The notes below the pieces were generated by a model that had not been told where the DNA came from, did not search any database, and worked only from the letters and a program-made list of their open reading frames with translations. A stretch of 64,000 nt of DNA from CF-162 sp040882565 (GTDB lineage: Bacteria; Chloroflexota; Dehalococcoidia; SM23-28-2; RBG-16-64-32). A program made the translations under genes and the position numbers. The DNA lies in the NCBI GenBank assembly GCA_040882565.1, contig JBBEAZ010000011.1, forward strand, positions 84,424-148,423, in the 5' to 3' direction. Shown piece by piece: positions 41,485 to 49,687 of the stretch (positions are counted from its first letter, which is position 1; each line of letters starts with the position of its first letter).

Positions 41485-41880
41485 TCAGGCTGGGCGAAAT
41501 TGCGTCGAGAAGCGAACACCGTTCTTGGTGAAGGGCTCGGAGACCTCCTCCATGAGGGACGACCTCATTCGTGTAGTGGCTGCCACTGTGGCGGCTACCA
41601 CAGGCGTGCTCTCGTCTCTGGTAACTTCTTCGACACTGGAGGATGACGGACTGCCTTCATCCGCGTCCCCATCGGTCGTCATCAGCGAGACGACGGGCCG
41701 GTGGTGGACTTGCATCTGGAATTCTTCCGCTGAGAAGACGCGGATGCGTTCCTGGTCGTAGCCGGACTCGAGCAGTGTCTCCACGAGCCGGGCAGCCTTT
41801 TGGGGGGTCTCCATGACATTGATTTCGCCATGGGCAGCGTTATCCAGGTCGCTGACCACGACTATGACTGTGCTCGACAT
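41485..41880 (-). CDS. Protein of unknown function with Ser/Thr-rich linker
   Basis: 131 aa, ATG start with AGGAGGG nine bases upstream (a second GGAGG immediately precedes it). The first 65 residues look folded: a strand (STVIVVVSDLD), a helix (KAARLVETLLESGYDQERI) and a strand (IRVFSAEEFQMQV). The rest is a low-complexity Asp/Ser/Thr-rich region (DADEGSPSSSSVEEV) and a variable tail. The front half resembles small alpha/beta proteins of unknown role; no family can be named. It has its own ribosome site and a hairpin terminator, which supports a real single-gene transcript. Confidence 0.55.
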   Translation of the reverse strand: MSSTVIVVVSDLDNAAHGEINVMETPQKAARLVETLLESGYDQERIRVFSAEEFQMQVHHRPVVSLMTTDGDADEGSPSSSSVEEVTRDESTPVVAATVAATTRMRSSLMEEVSEPFTKNGVRFSTQFRPA

Positions 41881-42038
41881 TCCTCCAGCGCCCTCCTGTC
41901 ATAGGGTTCCTCCCTTGTCCTTGTGTGCACAGTGTCTCAGGAGCGTCTCGCCAAATTCTGACCGTGAATTTACGGTCAAGTGAGGGCCCGGTTAAGATAG
42001 GGCGCGATCCACGTGCACATAGCTATGACAAACTTGCC

Positions 42039-42067
42039 TTGACACCTTCTGCCGTCCGTTCCACGCT
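42039..42067 (+). promoter_or_regulatory. Putative promoter for addB-addA
   Basis: TTGACA at 42039-42044, a 17-base spacer and CACGCT at 42062-42067, a weak -10 that keeps the A and T of positions 2 and 6. Transcription would begin near 42074, about 15 nt before the addB ATG. The -35 and spacing match the SOS promoters of imuB and dnaE2 in this window, but no GAAC-N4-GTTC box is present here, so SOS control is not supported. Confidence 0.4.
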
Positions 42068-42088
42068 GAAGCCGACCCGTCTCTCTCC

Positions 42089-45058
42089 ATGCCTGACGTA
42101 GCCGCGACCCTACGCTCGATCGCCGAATCTCGCCGTGACGACCCGTTGCGGCCGGTGACGGTGATTGCACCCTCGCACGCGGCCGGTCTCCAGATGCGAC
42201 GTCGCCTTGCCGAACTGGGGCCGTTCGCGGCTGTACGCTTCGAGACGTTTCCTCGCCTTGCGGAGTTGCTTGGGGCAGGCCACCTCGCAGCGGCGGGCCG
42301 GTCGCCGCTGGCGCGCCCTATCGGGGACTACCTTGCGGGACAGGTGGCGCTGCAATCCGGCGGTGGCTTGCAAGGTGTCAACGACCTGCCGGGTTACGCG
42401 CGTGTTCTGCGGCAGATGTTCCGGCGACTTCGGCGTGGCGGAATCGTGGACTCCTCGGATATTCTTGGCAACTTCCCGGTCCAGGCTCGCGAGATCTTTC
42501 GCCTGTACGACCTCTTTCGTGAGGCGTCGGCGGCCTTCTATGACGAGGAAGACCTGCTTGATGCTGCCGCTCAGGTGGTTGAGTCGCGCCGAGCGGGTGC
42601 ACTTGCTGACATTGGCTCGATCTACGTCGCGCCGCCGGGCGCGCTGACGGCTGCCGGCACGCGTTTTCTGGAGGCGCTGCGAACTGCGGCTCCAGCCTTC
42701 GAGGAGATCGAGGAAAACAGCGCGCGACCTGCGACCCAGCGTTTCGTACTGGCGCCTGACCCGGCGAGCGAGGCTCGCTGCGTTGTGCGCGAAGTCCTGG
42801 GTGCCCTCGCTGACGGCGTCCCGCTACACGAGATCGGCGTATTCCACGGCGCGGACGCGACATACGGCCGGCTCCTCCGGGAAACGTTCGCCGCAGGGGG
42901 CGTCAACGCCGCGCCGCTGCCGGGGGTGCCACTGATCGAGACACGCGCCGGACGTGGCGTCCTTGCGCTCGCTGAGCTGCCGGCGAAAAACTTCTCGCGC
43001 GCGGCAGCGATGGAGCTGCTTTCGATCGCGCCGCTCAAGGACTGGCTGCCGACGTCCGGTGACCGCGTGCGCCTGATGACGAACGCGTGGGACCGGCTCT
43101 CGCGCGAGGCCGGCGTGACGCGTGGCCGTGACGCCTGGGGACGCCGCCTGAGCGCCTTCGTCGAAGACCGCGACGGCCGTCTCGAAGGACTCGATCCCGA
43201 AACAGACGAGGCGCGCATCCGCGCGATCACCTACGAGCGCGACGACGCGCTTCGCCTGCGTGACGTCGTTGCACACTTGGTGGCGCTGCTGGAACCGCTG
43301 CGCGACCGTCAAGACGCGACCGCCTTCATCCACACGTTCAAGGCCATCGTCCGCGAGTACTTCGACCCGGTCGCTGACGCCATCGAGCAGGTCACCGACG
43401 AGATCGATCAGCTTGGCACGGTGGGTGCTGTGGGTGGCGACTTCAGTCTGGAGAGTTTCACGCGAGCCCTTCGCGCCAACCTTGAGCTCGCGACGACGCG
43501 CGAACGTGGTCTGGGCGACGGCGTTGTCATCGCTGAGTACCGGGTAGCGGGCGGCCTTCAGTTCCAGTACACGATCCTTTGCGGCGCCTTCGAGGGCGCG
43601 CTCCCGGCCGGGCCAGGGGGTGACGCGATTTTAGACGACCGAGTGTGGCAGCGCCTGAAGGTGACCTACCCACACATCGACGATGCGACGACGCGGATCA
43701 CCCGTGCCCGCGAGGCTGCCGCCAGGGCAATCGCCACAGCGGCAAGCGGGCAACTGACCTGGACGGCGCCTTCGTACCAACCCGGTGGCGCCCGCGAGTA
43801 TTACGCCTCGCCGTTGATGGCGGAAGCTTACTCCGCGGCGGTGGGACGCCGCGTGACCGCTGCCGGTCTCCGGGCCGAACGCTCGTCAGACATCGCCTCC
43901 CACCCTGGTTCGGCGCTTGGGTCGATGCTCAGTGGCCCGGTTGTCGATCAGGGCGAACTGGTGCTGCGTGAAGCTGTGCGCTCGGTGCAGTCTGGCGCAG
44001 GAATCGTGGAGGGGCACCCACGCTGGTTATCGGTGCAACTCTTGCGGGGGCGCCGCAGCGATCGCTTCACGGAATGGGATGGGAATCTTGGCGCGCTGGC
44101 CGGCGCTGTCATGTTCGGCCCGTCGGGTGCTGTCTCACCGACCTCGCTTGAGAACTATGGCGCCTGCGGGTACAAGTACTTTGCGCGGTCTGTACTCCGC
44201 CTCAACACCGTCGAGGAGCCGGACGAGCGCGAGATGATGGACGCCGCCGAGCGTGGGACGCTCATTCACCACGTCCTCGAGCGGTTCTTCCGCGAGCAGC
44301 AGGCGCAGGGGCGGCCAAAGGTGCGCGAGTCCTGGACCCCCGAAGACGCCGCGCGATTGGTCGCGATAGCGCGCGAAGAACTCGAGCGCGCGCAAGCGCG
44401 CGGACTCACCGGCCTCGCCATCTATGCGCATCATGAGTCGCGGACGATCGTCGCTGACCTTGAGGCATTCCTCCGAGAGGACTCGTTGTTCCGGGCAGAA
44501 ACGGGTGCCATTCCCACTGACTTCGAGGTCGCCATTCCTCATACCAACATCGCAGGCGTCACCCTGCGCGGGCGCGTCGACCGTGTCGACCGCACGCCGG
44601 ACGGCCACGCAGCGTGGGTGATCGACTACAAGAGCGGTAGTACGTATGAGGTGCGCGACATGAAAGATCGGAACTACCTCGTCGGTGGGCGAAAGCTGCA
44701 ACTACCCTCCTATCTTGCAGTCGCCGGCGATTCCGAGGCAGCGCAGGCGATGTACTGGTTCATCACGCAGCGGGGCGAATTCAAGAAAGTTGAGTACCCG
44801 GATACGCCGGAGAACCGTGCACGGTTTGAGGCGACGCTGACGGCGATCCTCGAAGGCATTCGTGCTGGCTCCTTCCCACCGGTGCCCGATGACGAGGACG
44901 AGTGGCACGGCGCCTTCAAGAACTGCGGATACTGCGAGTTCGATCGCATCTGTTCGCGACGCCGCGACCTCGAATTCCAGGCGAAGTCTGGTGACGACGC
45001 GCGCAAGCCATGGCACAACGTCGCCACGACCGCAGGCGGAGTCACCGATGACGACTGA
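42089..45058 (+). CDS. addB: AddB-type ATP-dependent nuclease subunit
   Basis: 989 aa. The N-terminal half resembles the inactivated helicase-like region of AddB/RexB (AGLQMRRRLAELGPFAAVRFET). The C-terminal PD-(D/E)xK nuclease carries VIDYKSGSTYEV and GRKLQLPSYLAV, i.e. the D-x-K and Q-x-x-x-Y motifs, near residues 850-880. An iron-sulfur cluster set is seen: one Cys in YGACGYKYF ahead of the nuclease and three in NCGYCEFDRICS after it, as in AddB. With AddA it resects double-strand breaks to start RecA recombination. The stop overlaps addA by 11 bases. Confidence 0.9.
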   Translation: MPDVAATLRSIAESRRDDPLRPVTVIAPSHAAGLQMRRRLAELGPFAAVRFETFPRLAELLGAGHLAAAGRSPLARPIGDYLAGQVALQSGGGLQGVNDLPGYARVLRQMFRRLRRGGIVDSSDILGNFPVQAREIFRLYDLFREASAAFYDEEDLLDAAAQVVESRRAGALADIGSIYVAPPGALTAAGTRFLEALRTAAPAFEEIEENSARPATQRFVLAPDPASEARCVVREVLGALADGVPLHEIGVFHGADATYGRLLRETFAAGGVNAAPLPGVPLIETRAGRGVLALAELPAKNFSRAAAMELLSIAPLKDWLPTSGDRVRLMTNAWDRLSREAGVTRGRDAWGRRLSAFVEDRDGRLEGLDPETDEARIRAITYERDDALRLRDVVAHLVALLEPLRDRQDATAFIHTFKAIVREYFDPVADAIEQVTDEIDQLGTVGAVGGDFSLESFTRALRANLELATTRERGLGDGVVIAEYRVAGGLQFQYTILCGAFEGALPAGPGGDAILDDRVWQRLKVTYPHIDDATTRITRAREAAARAIATAASGQLTWTAPSYQPGGAREYYASPLMAEAYSAAVGRRVTAAGLRAERSSDIASHPGSALGSMLSGPVVDQGELVLREAVRSVQSGAGIVEGHPRWLSVQLLRGRRSDRFTEWDGNLGALAGAVMFGPSGAVSPTSLENYGACGYKYFARSVLRLNTVEEPDEREMMDAAERGTLIHHVLERFFREQQAQGRPKVRESWTPEDAARLVAIAREELERAQARGLTGLAIYAHHESRTIVADLEAFLREDSLFRAETGAIPTDFEVAIPHTNIAGVTLRGRVDRVDRTPDGHAAWVIDYKSGSTYEVRDMKDRNYLVGGRKLQLPSYLAVAGDSEAAQAMYWFITQRGEFKKVEYPDTPENRARFEATLTAILEGIRAGSFPPVPDDEDEWHGAFKNCGYCEFDRICSRRRDLEFQAKSGDDARKPWHNVATTAGGVTDDD

Positions 45059-48000
45059 CCAGTACCGCCGGCAGGACGACGCGACGCGCCGTCTCATCAA
45101 CGAGGCGCTGGATCAGACGGTGTTCGTCGAGGCCGGTGCCGGCACGGGTAAGACACGCGCCCTTGTCGATCGGATCGTTGCGCACGTGTTGGCTGGAACG
45201 ACGATCGACAAGATTGCTGCCATCACTTTCACAGAGAAGGCTGCCGCCGAGTTGCGCGACCGCGTCCGTTCAGCGCTGGAACAGGCGCTCGACAACGCGC
45301 AACATTCCGGCGCGGTCGCAGCTGCGCTCGATTCACTTGACCGCGCCCAGATTTCGACGATCCACGCCTTCGCGCAGGCCCTGCTACGGACGTTCGCTGC
45401 CGACGCGGGCGTTGATCCGGACTTCGAAGTGCAGGACGCCGTGCTTACGGAGCGCCGGATGCAAGAGCGCTGGCGCATGTACCTCGAATCGCTGCACGAC
45501 GATACGGACGCGGTGGCCGCAGTCGACCGCGTCCTTAGCCTTGGTCTCTCGACCCGCGACATCGAGCGGCTGGCGACTGAGCTTGCGGCCCGGCCTGACC
45601 TCGCCGACCTCCTTCAGGCGCGGCCCCTGGTGGCCGCCGAACCGCTCGCACCCGACGTTGAGCTGCCGCTCCGCCGCCTGGAAGCATTAATTGCGCGGGC
45701 CGACTCGACCGACACCCTCGTCGTCCGGGTAAGTGCGCTCGTTGAAGTCGTACGTACATTGCAGCGCTTGACCGGCCGCGACAGCGATGCCACCCTCGCT
45801 GCGTCCGCAGGGGCATTCACGTCGTCCCTGAACATAGGGCGAGCGGGTTCGTGGCGGAGCACCGCTGACCGCGACCAGGCAAGGGAGGACGCTGCATATA
45901 TCGCTGAAGTGTTCGCCGAACACCTCAGGGAGCGTCGCTCCGCCGCGCTTGCCGCGCTGATGCCATACATCGTCCGCTTCGTGCAGGAAGAGGAGGTCGC
46001 GCGTGGGCGGGAAGGCACGCTCACGTTCGACGACCTGATCATCCGCACTCGCGATGTCCTGCGCGATAGGCCCGCCGCTGTGCGCGCCTTCCGAGACCGC
46101 TTCAAGACGCTGCTGATCGACGAGTTCCAGGACACCGACCCGCTCCAAATGGAGATCGCACTCGGCTTTGCCCGGTATCCTGACAGCGGCGAGTTTGAGT
46201 CCGGCCGGCTGTTTCTGGTCGGCGACCCAAAGCAGTCGATTTACCGGTTCCGGCGCGCCGATATGCAGATGTACTCGCAGACACGTGAGGGCATCGAGGC
46301 AGCTGGCGCCGGGTCGCCACAGCTCGCGCTCAACCAGCGCTCGCGACCGGAAATCCTCGAATGGGTGAACGGCGTCTTTCGCTCGCTCATCGGTGACGGC
46401 GACACGCCGGCGATCCAGCCGCCGTACCACCCGATTCACCCGAATAGAGACGAGTCCTTGGGCGGCCCCGGCGTCGCGTGGATGGGCGGCGAGACCCAGG
46501 TCAACGCCCGCGACATGCGCCGCGAGGAAGCACGCGCCATCGCCGCCCAGTGCTGCGAGATCGTCAAGGGCTGGGAGGTGCAGGAGCGCGATGCGAGCGT
46601 GCGGGCGGCGACTTACGCCGACATCGCGATCCTCATCCCTCGACGCATCCTGCTCTCGTCGCTGGAACGCTCCCTGGCCGCCGCGCGGGTGCCATACCGG
46701 ATCGAGGGTGGGAGTCTGATCTATCGGACTCAGGAAGTACGCGACATCATCAACTGCCTCACTGCGATCGAAGATCCCGCAGACGAAGTCGCGATCGTTG
46801 GCGCGCTGCGGAGTACTGCGTTCGCGTGCTCCGATGTAGATCTCGCGAGTTTCGTTAACGAGAAGGGACGTTTCAACTACCTTCGCGCCGGCTTGGACGA
46901 GCGGGCAGGCCCTGTTGCAGATGGGCTGCGCGCGATACGGGAGTACCACCTCGCACGTCACGATTCATCTCTCGTCGGCCTCGTTGAGAAACTGGTCTGG
47001 GAGCGCGGGATCGTTGAGGCGGGGACACTGGACCAGGGCGACCGCAACAGCTTCCGGCGCGCGCGGTTCATGATCGAGCAAGCTCGCTCGTTCGAGAAAT
47101 CGGCCCCGGAGAGCGTTCGCGCGTTCGTTTCCTGGCTCGAACGCCAAGCCGGGCGCATGATCGTCGACCACGAAGGCGCTGGGAGCGATGACGACGAGGA
47201 CGCGGTGCGGATCATGACCATCCACGGCGCGAAGGGGCTGGAGTTTCCGATCGTGATCCTCGCCGGCCTAAGCGCCGCGCCCAGCGACAGCCGCAACCAA
47301 CCGGTCTACCTGGCGGACTACGCGAGCGGTGATGTAGGCGTCCGCACGGGCGCATCCGGTGGCAACCGCCTTTTCTTGCTGGGTGACTACGACCAATTGT
47401 CGTCCCAGGAGCAGCTTCACTCGGTTGCCGAGATGGACCGCCTACTCTATGTGGGGGCGACGCGGGCGCGGGACCACCTTGTTGTGTCGTTGCACCACAC
47501 GAAGCGGGCTACCAATTGCGGGGCCAAACGCCTGATTGCGCACGGCGCCACACGGCACGCGAACGAATTGCGTGCTCCGGAAGTCGTCACAGTCTCGCCC
47601 GAACGGCCACTGGCCGGGCTCGCCGTGGACATTCCGACGACCACACTCGAAGCGTTCACGGCAGAACGCCAGGCTCTCATGACCGCCGCTGTCACGCGGC
47701 GGTTCACGAGCGCCACCGCGATGCGCGACCGGAAGGAACAGACGAAAGACGAGACCGAGCCTTGGGCCCGGGGGCGCGGGAGCACGCGGGTGGGACGCGC
47801 GGTTCACGCCACGATCCAGAGCCTTTCCCTCCAACCCGACGACCAGACGATCGCCGCTTTCGCCCGCGCGCAGGCCGTCGCCGAGGCTGTGCCTCACCGC
47901 ACGGCCGATGTCGAGCGGTTGGTTCGCTGGGTTGTCCGGGAGTCGGAGGCCTGGGGGCGGGCGCGGGGAGCGCCGAGGGCGATGCGCGAGGTACCGTTCG

Positions 48001-48293
48001 CGGTCGCGGGGGACGGTACGGTCCTTGAAGGCTTCGTGGACCTGCTGATTGAGACGCCGGAAGGCATTGAGCTCGTCGACTGGAAGACTGATCAGATCGA
48101 CGCCGGCGAGATGTCAGAGCGCCTCGAGCGCTACGCGTTGCAGGCGGGTCTCTACGTGTACGGAGTCCAGCAGGCGACCGGTCGCGCTGTCACGCGGGTA
48201 ACGTACGTGTTCGCGAGTGCGCGCACGGAAGCGTCGCCGGGCGAGCCGGGTGCTCTCGCAGAGGCGGCGTTGATCGCGCTCGGTGCGGCCTGA
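45048..48293 (+). CDS. addA: AddA-type UvrD helicase/nuclease
   Basis: 1081 aa from the ATG at 45048, inside the end of addB; the longer frame to 44862 lies antiparallel in function to addB coding sequence and is a shadow. Walker A AGAGTGKTRALV at residues 29-40, then ITFTEKAAAEL (motif Ia), LLIDEFQDTDPLQ (motif II), VGDPKQSIYRFRRAD (III), IMTIHGAKGLEFPIVILAG (V) and LLYVGATRARDHLVV (VI). The C-terminal RecB-type nuclease has ELVDWKTDQI and ERYALQAGLYVYG. The fused helicase and nuclease identify AddA. Both nuclease sites of an AddAB enzyme are therefore intact. Confidence 0.93.
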   Translation: MTTDQYRRQDDATRRLINEALDQTVFVEAGAGTGKTRALVDRIVAHVLAGTTIDKIAAITFTEKAAAELRDRVRSALEQALDNAQHSGAVAAALDSLDRAQISTIHAFAQALLRTFAADAGVDPDFEVQDAVLTERRMQERWRMYLESLHDDTDAVAAVDRVLSLGLSTRDIERLATELAARPDLADLLQARPLVAAEPLAPDVELPLRRLEALIARADSTDTLVVRVSALVEVVRTLQRLTGRDSDATLAASAGAFTSSLNIGRAGSWRSTADRDQAREDAAYIAEVFAEHLRERRSAALAALMPYIVRFVQEEEVARGREGTLTFDDLIIRTRDVLRDRPAAVRAFRDRFKTLLIDEFQDTDPLQMEIALGFARYPDSGEFESGRLFLVGDPKQSIYRFRRADMQMYSQTREGIEAAGAGSPQLALNQRSRPEILEWVNGVFRSLIGDGDTPAIQPPYHPIHPNRDESLGGPGVAWMGGETQVNARDMRREEARAIAAQCCEIVKGWEVQERDASVRAATYADIAILIPRRILLSSLERSLAAARVPYRIEGGSLIYRTQEVRDIINCLTAIEDPADEVAIVGALRSTAFACSDVDLASFVNEKGRFNYLRAGLDERAGPVADGLRAIREYHLARHDSSLVGLVEKLVWERGIVEAGTLDQGDRNSFRRARFMIEQARSFEKSAPESVRAFVSWLERQAGRMIVDHEGAGSDDDEDAVRIMTIHGAKGLEFPIVILAGLSAAPSDSRNQPVYLADYASGDVGVRTGASGGNRLFLLGDYDQLSSQEQLHSVAEMDRLLYVGATRARDHLVVSLHHTKRATNCGAKRLIAHGATRHANELRAPEVVTVSPERPLAGLAVDIPTTTLEAFTAERQALMTAAVTRRFTSATAMRDRKEQTKDETEPWARGRGSTRVGRAVHATIQSLSLQPDDQTIAAFARAQAVAEAVPHRTADVERLVRWVVRESEAWGRARGAPRAMREVPFAVAGDGTVLEGFVDLLIETPEGIELVDWKTDQIDAGEMSERLERYALQAGLYVYGVQQATGRAVTRVTYVFASARTEASPGEPGALAEAALIALGAA

Positions 48294-48382
48294 CCACGAT
48301 TAGCGAATTTTCACGTCGTTCTAATCGTCCGTTAATCAGGCTCGCCTAATCTAAGCATGTCAATCGCATGGTCCCCCCGTTG

Positions 48383-48418
48383 TCAGCCCCCGCCAGAAGC
48401 CTCCGGCGGGGGCTGACG
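48383..48418. terminator. Perfect 13-bp inverted repeat after addA (hairpin without U-tract)
   Basis: GTCAGCCCCCGCC at 48383-48395 and GGCGGGGGCTGAC at 48406-48418 pair perfectly around a 10-base loop. The stem is very G+C-rich and lies 90 bases beyond the addA stop, 36 bases before the next gene. Neither strand has a T-run directly after the stem, so it is at best a U-less terminator or an mRNA 3'-end stabiliser; a protein-binding palindrome is possible. Confidence 0.5.
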
Positions 48419-48454
48419 GCGTTCCGGGGTCGGGTGTAGTAATCTATCGCCGTC

Positions 48455-49210
48455 ATGCCGCAAGTAAAGGTTGCCACGCTCAACCTGTTCAACCGAATGG
48501 GCGATTGGGAGTCGCGGATGCCGTTGGTGATTGACCAACTGCAAGCGCTCGCGCCGGACGTCGTCGGCTTCCAGGAAGTCGACTTGATGATCGACCAGGG
48601 GATGGAGATCAGCCGCGCCATCAACCGGCGCATCGGCGATACGCCGCACTACCGCATCAAGCATGCGACATCGCCGGGGGTGCGCGCGAGCATTTTCGGC
48701 ATCGGAACGATTGCGCGGGTCAAGTGTGTGGAACACGAGATCGTCGACCTCATGACGTTCGACCGTATCGCCCAGCGGATGGTTTACGAGGTGGACGGCA
48801 CGCATTTCGCTGTCGTCAACACGCACCTACATCACCCGCCGGAGGAAGCCACGGCTCGCGAGGAGCAGATCGAGTACCTGCTCGGATGGCTCGATCACCG
48901 CGAGAAGCTCCCGCTCGTTGTCAGCGGTGACTTCAACTCCTACGAAGGCGAGAAGACGGTGGCGATCATGAAGGGCCGCTTCCGCTCGACGCACGAGGCC
49001 ATCCACGGCAGAGAACCGGAGAAGACCTGGCCGACGCCGGTCAACACGCTCGACAATTCGCCGCCCGGCACGCTCGACTACATCTACGTCTCGCCGGAGT
49101 TCAAGGTTGTGGACGCCGGACTCGCATTTGACCAACCGTCGCCAGAGAATCCGGACCTGTTCCCATCGGACCACCTCGGGCTCTTTGCCGTGCTCGAATT
49201 CGGCGCGTGA
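48455..49210 (+). CDS. Endonuclease/exonuclease/phosphatase (EEP) family hydrolase
   Basis: 251 aa, ATG start. EEP motifs in order: KVATLNLFNRMGDWESRMP, GFQEVDLM (the catalytic glutamate), AVVNTHLHHPPEEATARE, LVVSGDFNSYEG, and TLDYIYVSPEF with the final SDHLGLFAVLE. The metal and catalytic residues (Asn, Glu, Asp, Asn, Asp, His) are all in place. It probably hydrolyses a phosphodiester in DNA, RNA or a phospholipid-like substrate; which one is not clear, since this family covers exonuclease III, DNase I, sphingomyelinase and inositol phosphatases. The stop overlaps the next frame by 4 bases. Confidence 0.85.
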   Translation: MPQVKVATLNLFNRMGDWESRMPLVIDQLQALAPDVVGFQEVDLMIDQGMEISRAINRRIGDTPHYRIKHATSPGVRASIFGIGTIARVKCVEHEIVDLMTFDRIAQRMVYEVDGTHFAVVNTHLHHPPEEATAREEQIEYLLGWLDHREKLPLVVSGDFNSYEGEKTVAIMKGRFRSTHEAIHGREPEKTWPTPVNTLDNSPPGTLDYIYVSPEFKVVDAGLAFDQPSPENPDLFPSDHLGLFAVLEFGA

Positions 49211-49683
49211 GCGAGGAGCGTCAGCTTCGGGTGGAGCTGCCTGGTGGGCGCTCCGTCTCCGCGATCGCGACCGGACCTGAACCAGCCGCCGAATTTACAT
49301 TCATCTATGCGCCCGGCGCGGGCTCCAACGTCAACGACCCATCTGGCCGATTCCTGTGCCGTGACCTCGCTTCACCCGGGGTCCGTGCTGTCCGCTTCCA
49401 GTTCCTGTATCAGGAGGCAGGGAAGCGCGCTCCGGACCGGCCGGCCGTTGTCTAGGAGACATGGCGGGAGGTGCTGAGTCAGCTATGAGGGGAGCTGACT
49501 ATCATCGGGGGACGCTCGATGGGCGGCCGGATTGCGTCCCACATCGTCGCGGAGGGAGCGGTGGTTGCCGGGCTTGCGCTCTTCGCGTACCCGCTCCACC
49601 CGCCGGGCAATCCGGAGCGTCGCCAAGATATCTACGGAGAGGCGTCCACGGCATTTCGCGAATGGCTCAAGAAGCTCTGTTGA
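49207..49683 (+). pseudogene. Alpha/beta hydrolase (KANL3/Tex30-like) with two in-frame stops and missing C-terminal part
   Basis: Reading frame from the GTG at 49207 encodes LRVELPGGRSVSAIATGPE and FTFIYAPGAGSN, stops at TAG 49453-49455, and continues in the same frame (ETWREVLSQL), meets TGA at 49486-49488, and goes on with TIIGGRSMGGRIASHIVA and ALFAYPLHPPGNPE to TGA at 49681-49683. GGRSMGGR is the nucleophile elbow and YPLHPPGxPE a signature of this family. Both stops fall where the family has ordinary residues. The region after YPLHPPG, which should hold the catalytic Asp and His, is largely gone and ends AFREWLKKLC. Not functional unless stop codons are read through. Confidence 0.8.
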
Positions 49684-49687
49684 TGCG

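Noticed and set aside
42039..42067. SOS control of addB-addA by similarity to the imuB and dnaE2 promoters
   Set aside because: The -35 and spacing agree, but no GAAC-N4-GTTC sequence is in the spacer or nearby.
45687..46961. 424-codon minus-strand frame within addA
   Set aside because: Antisense of AddA, whose helicase motifs II and III lie exactly here on the plus strand.
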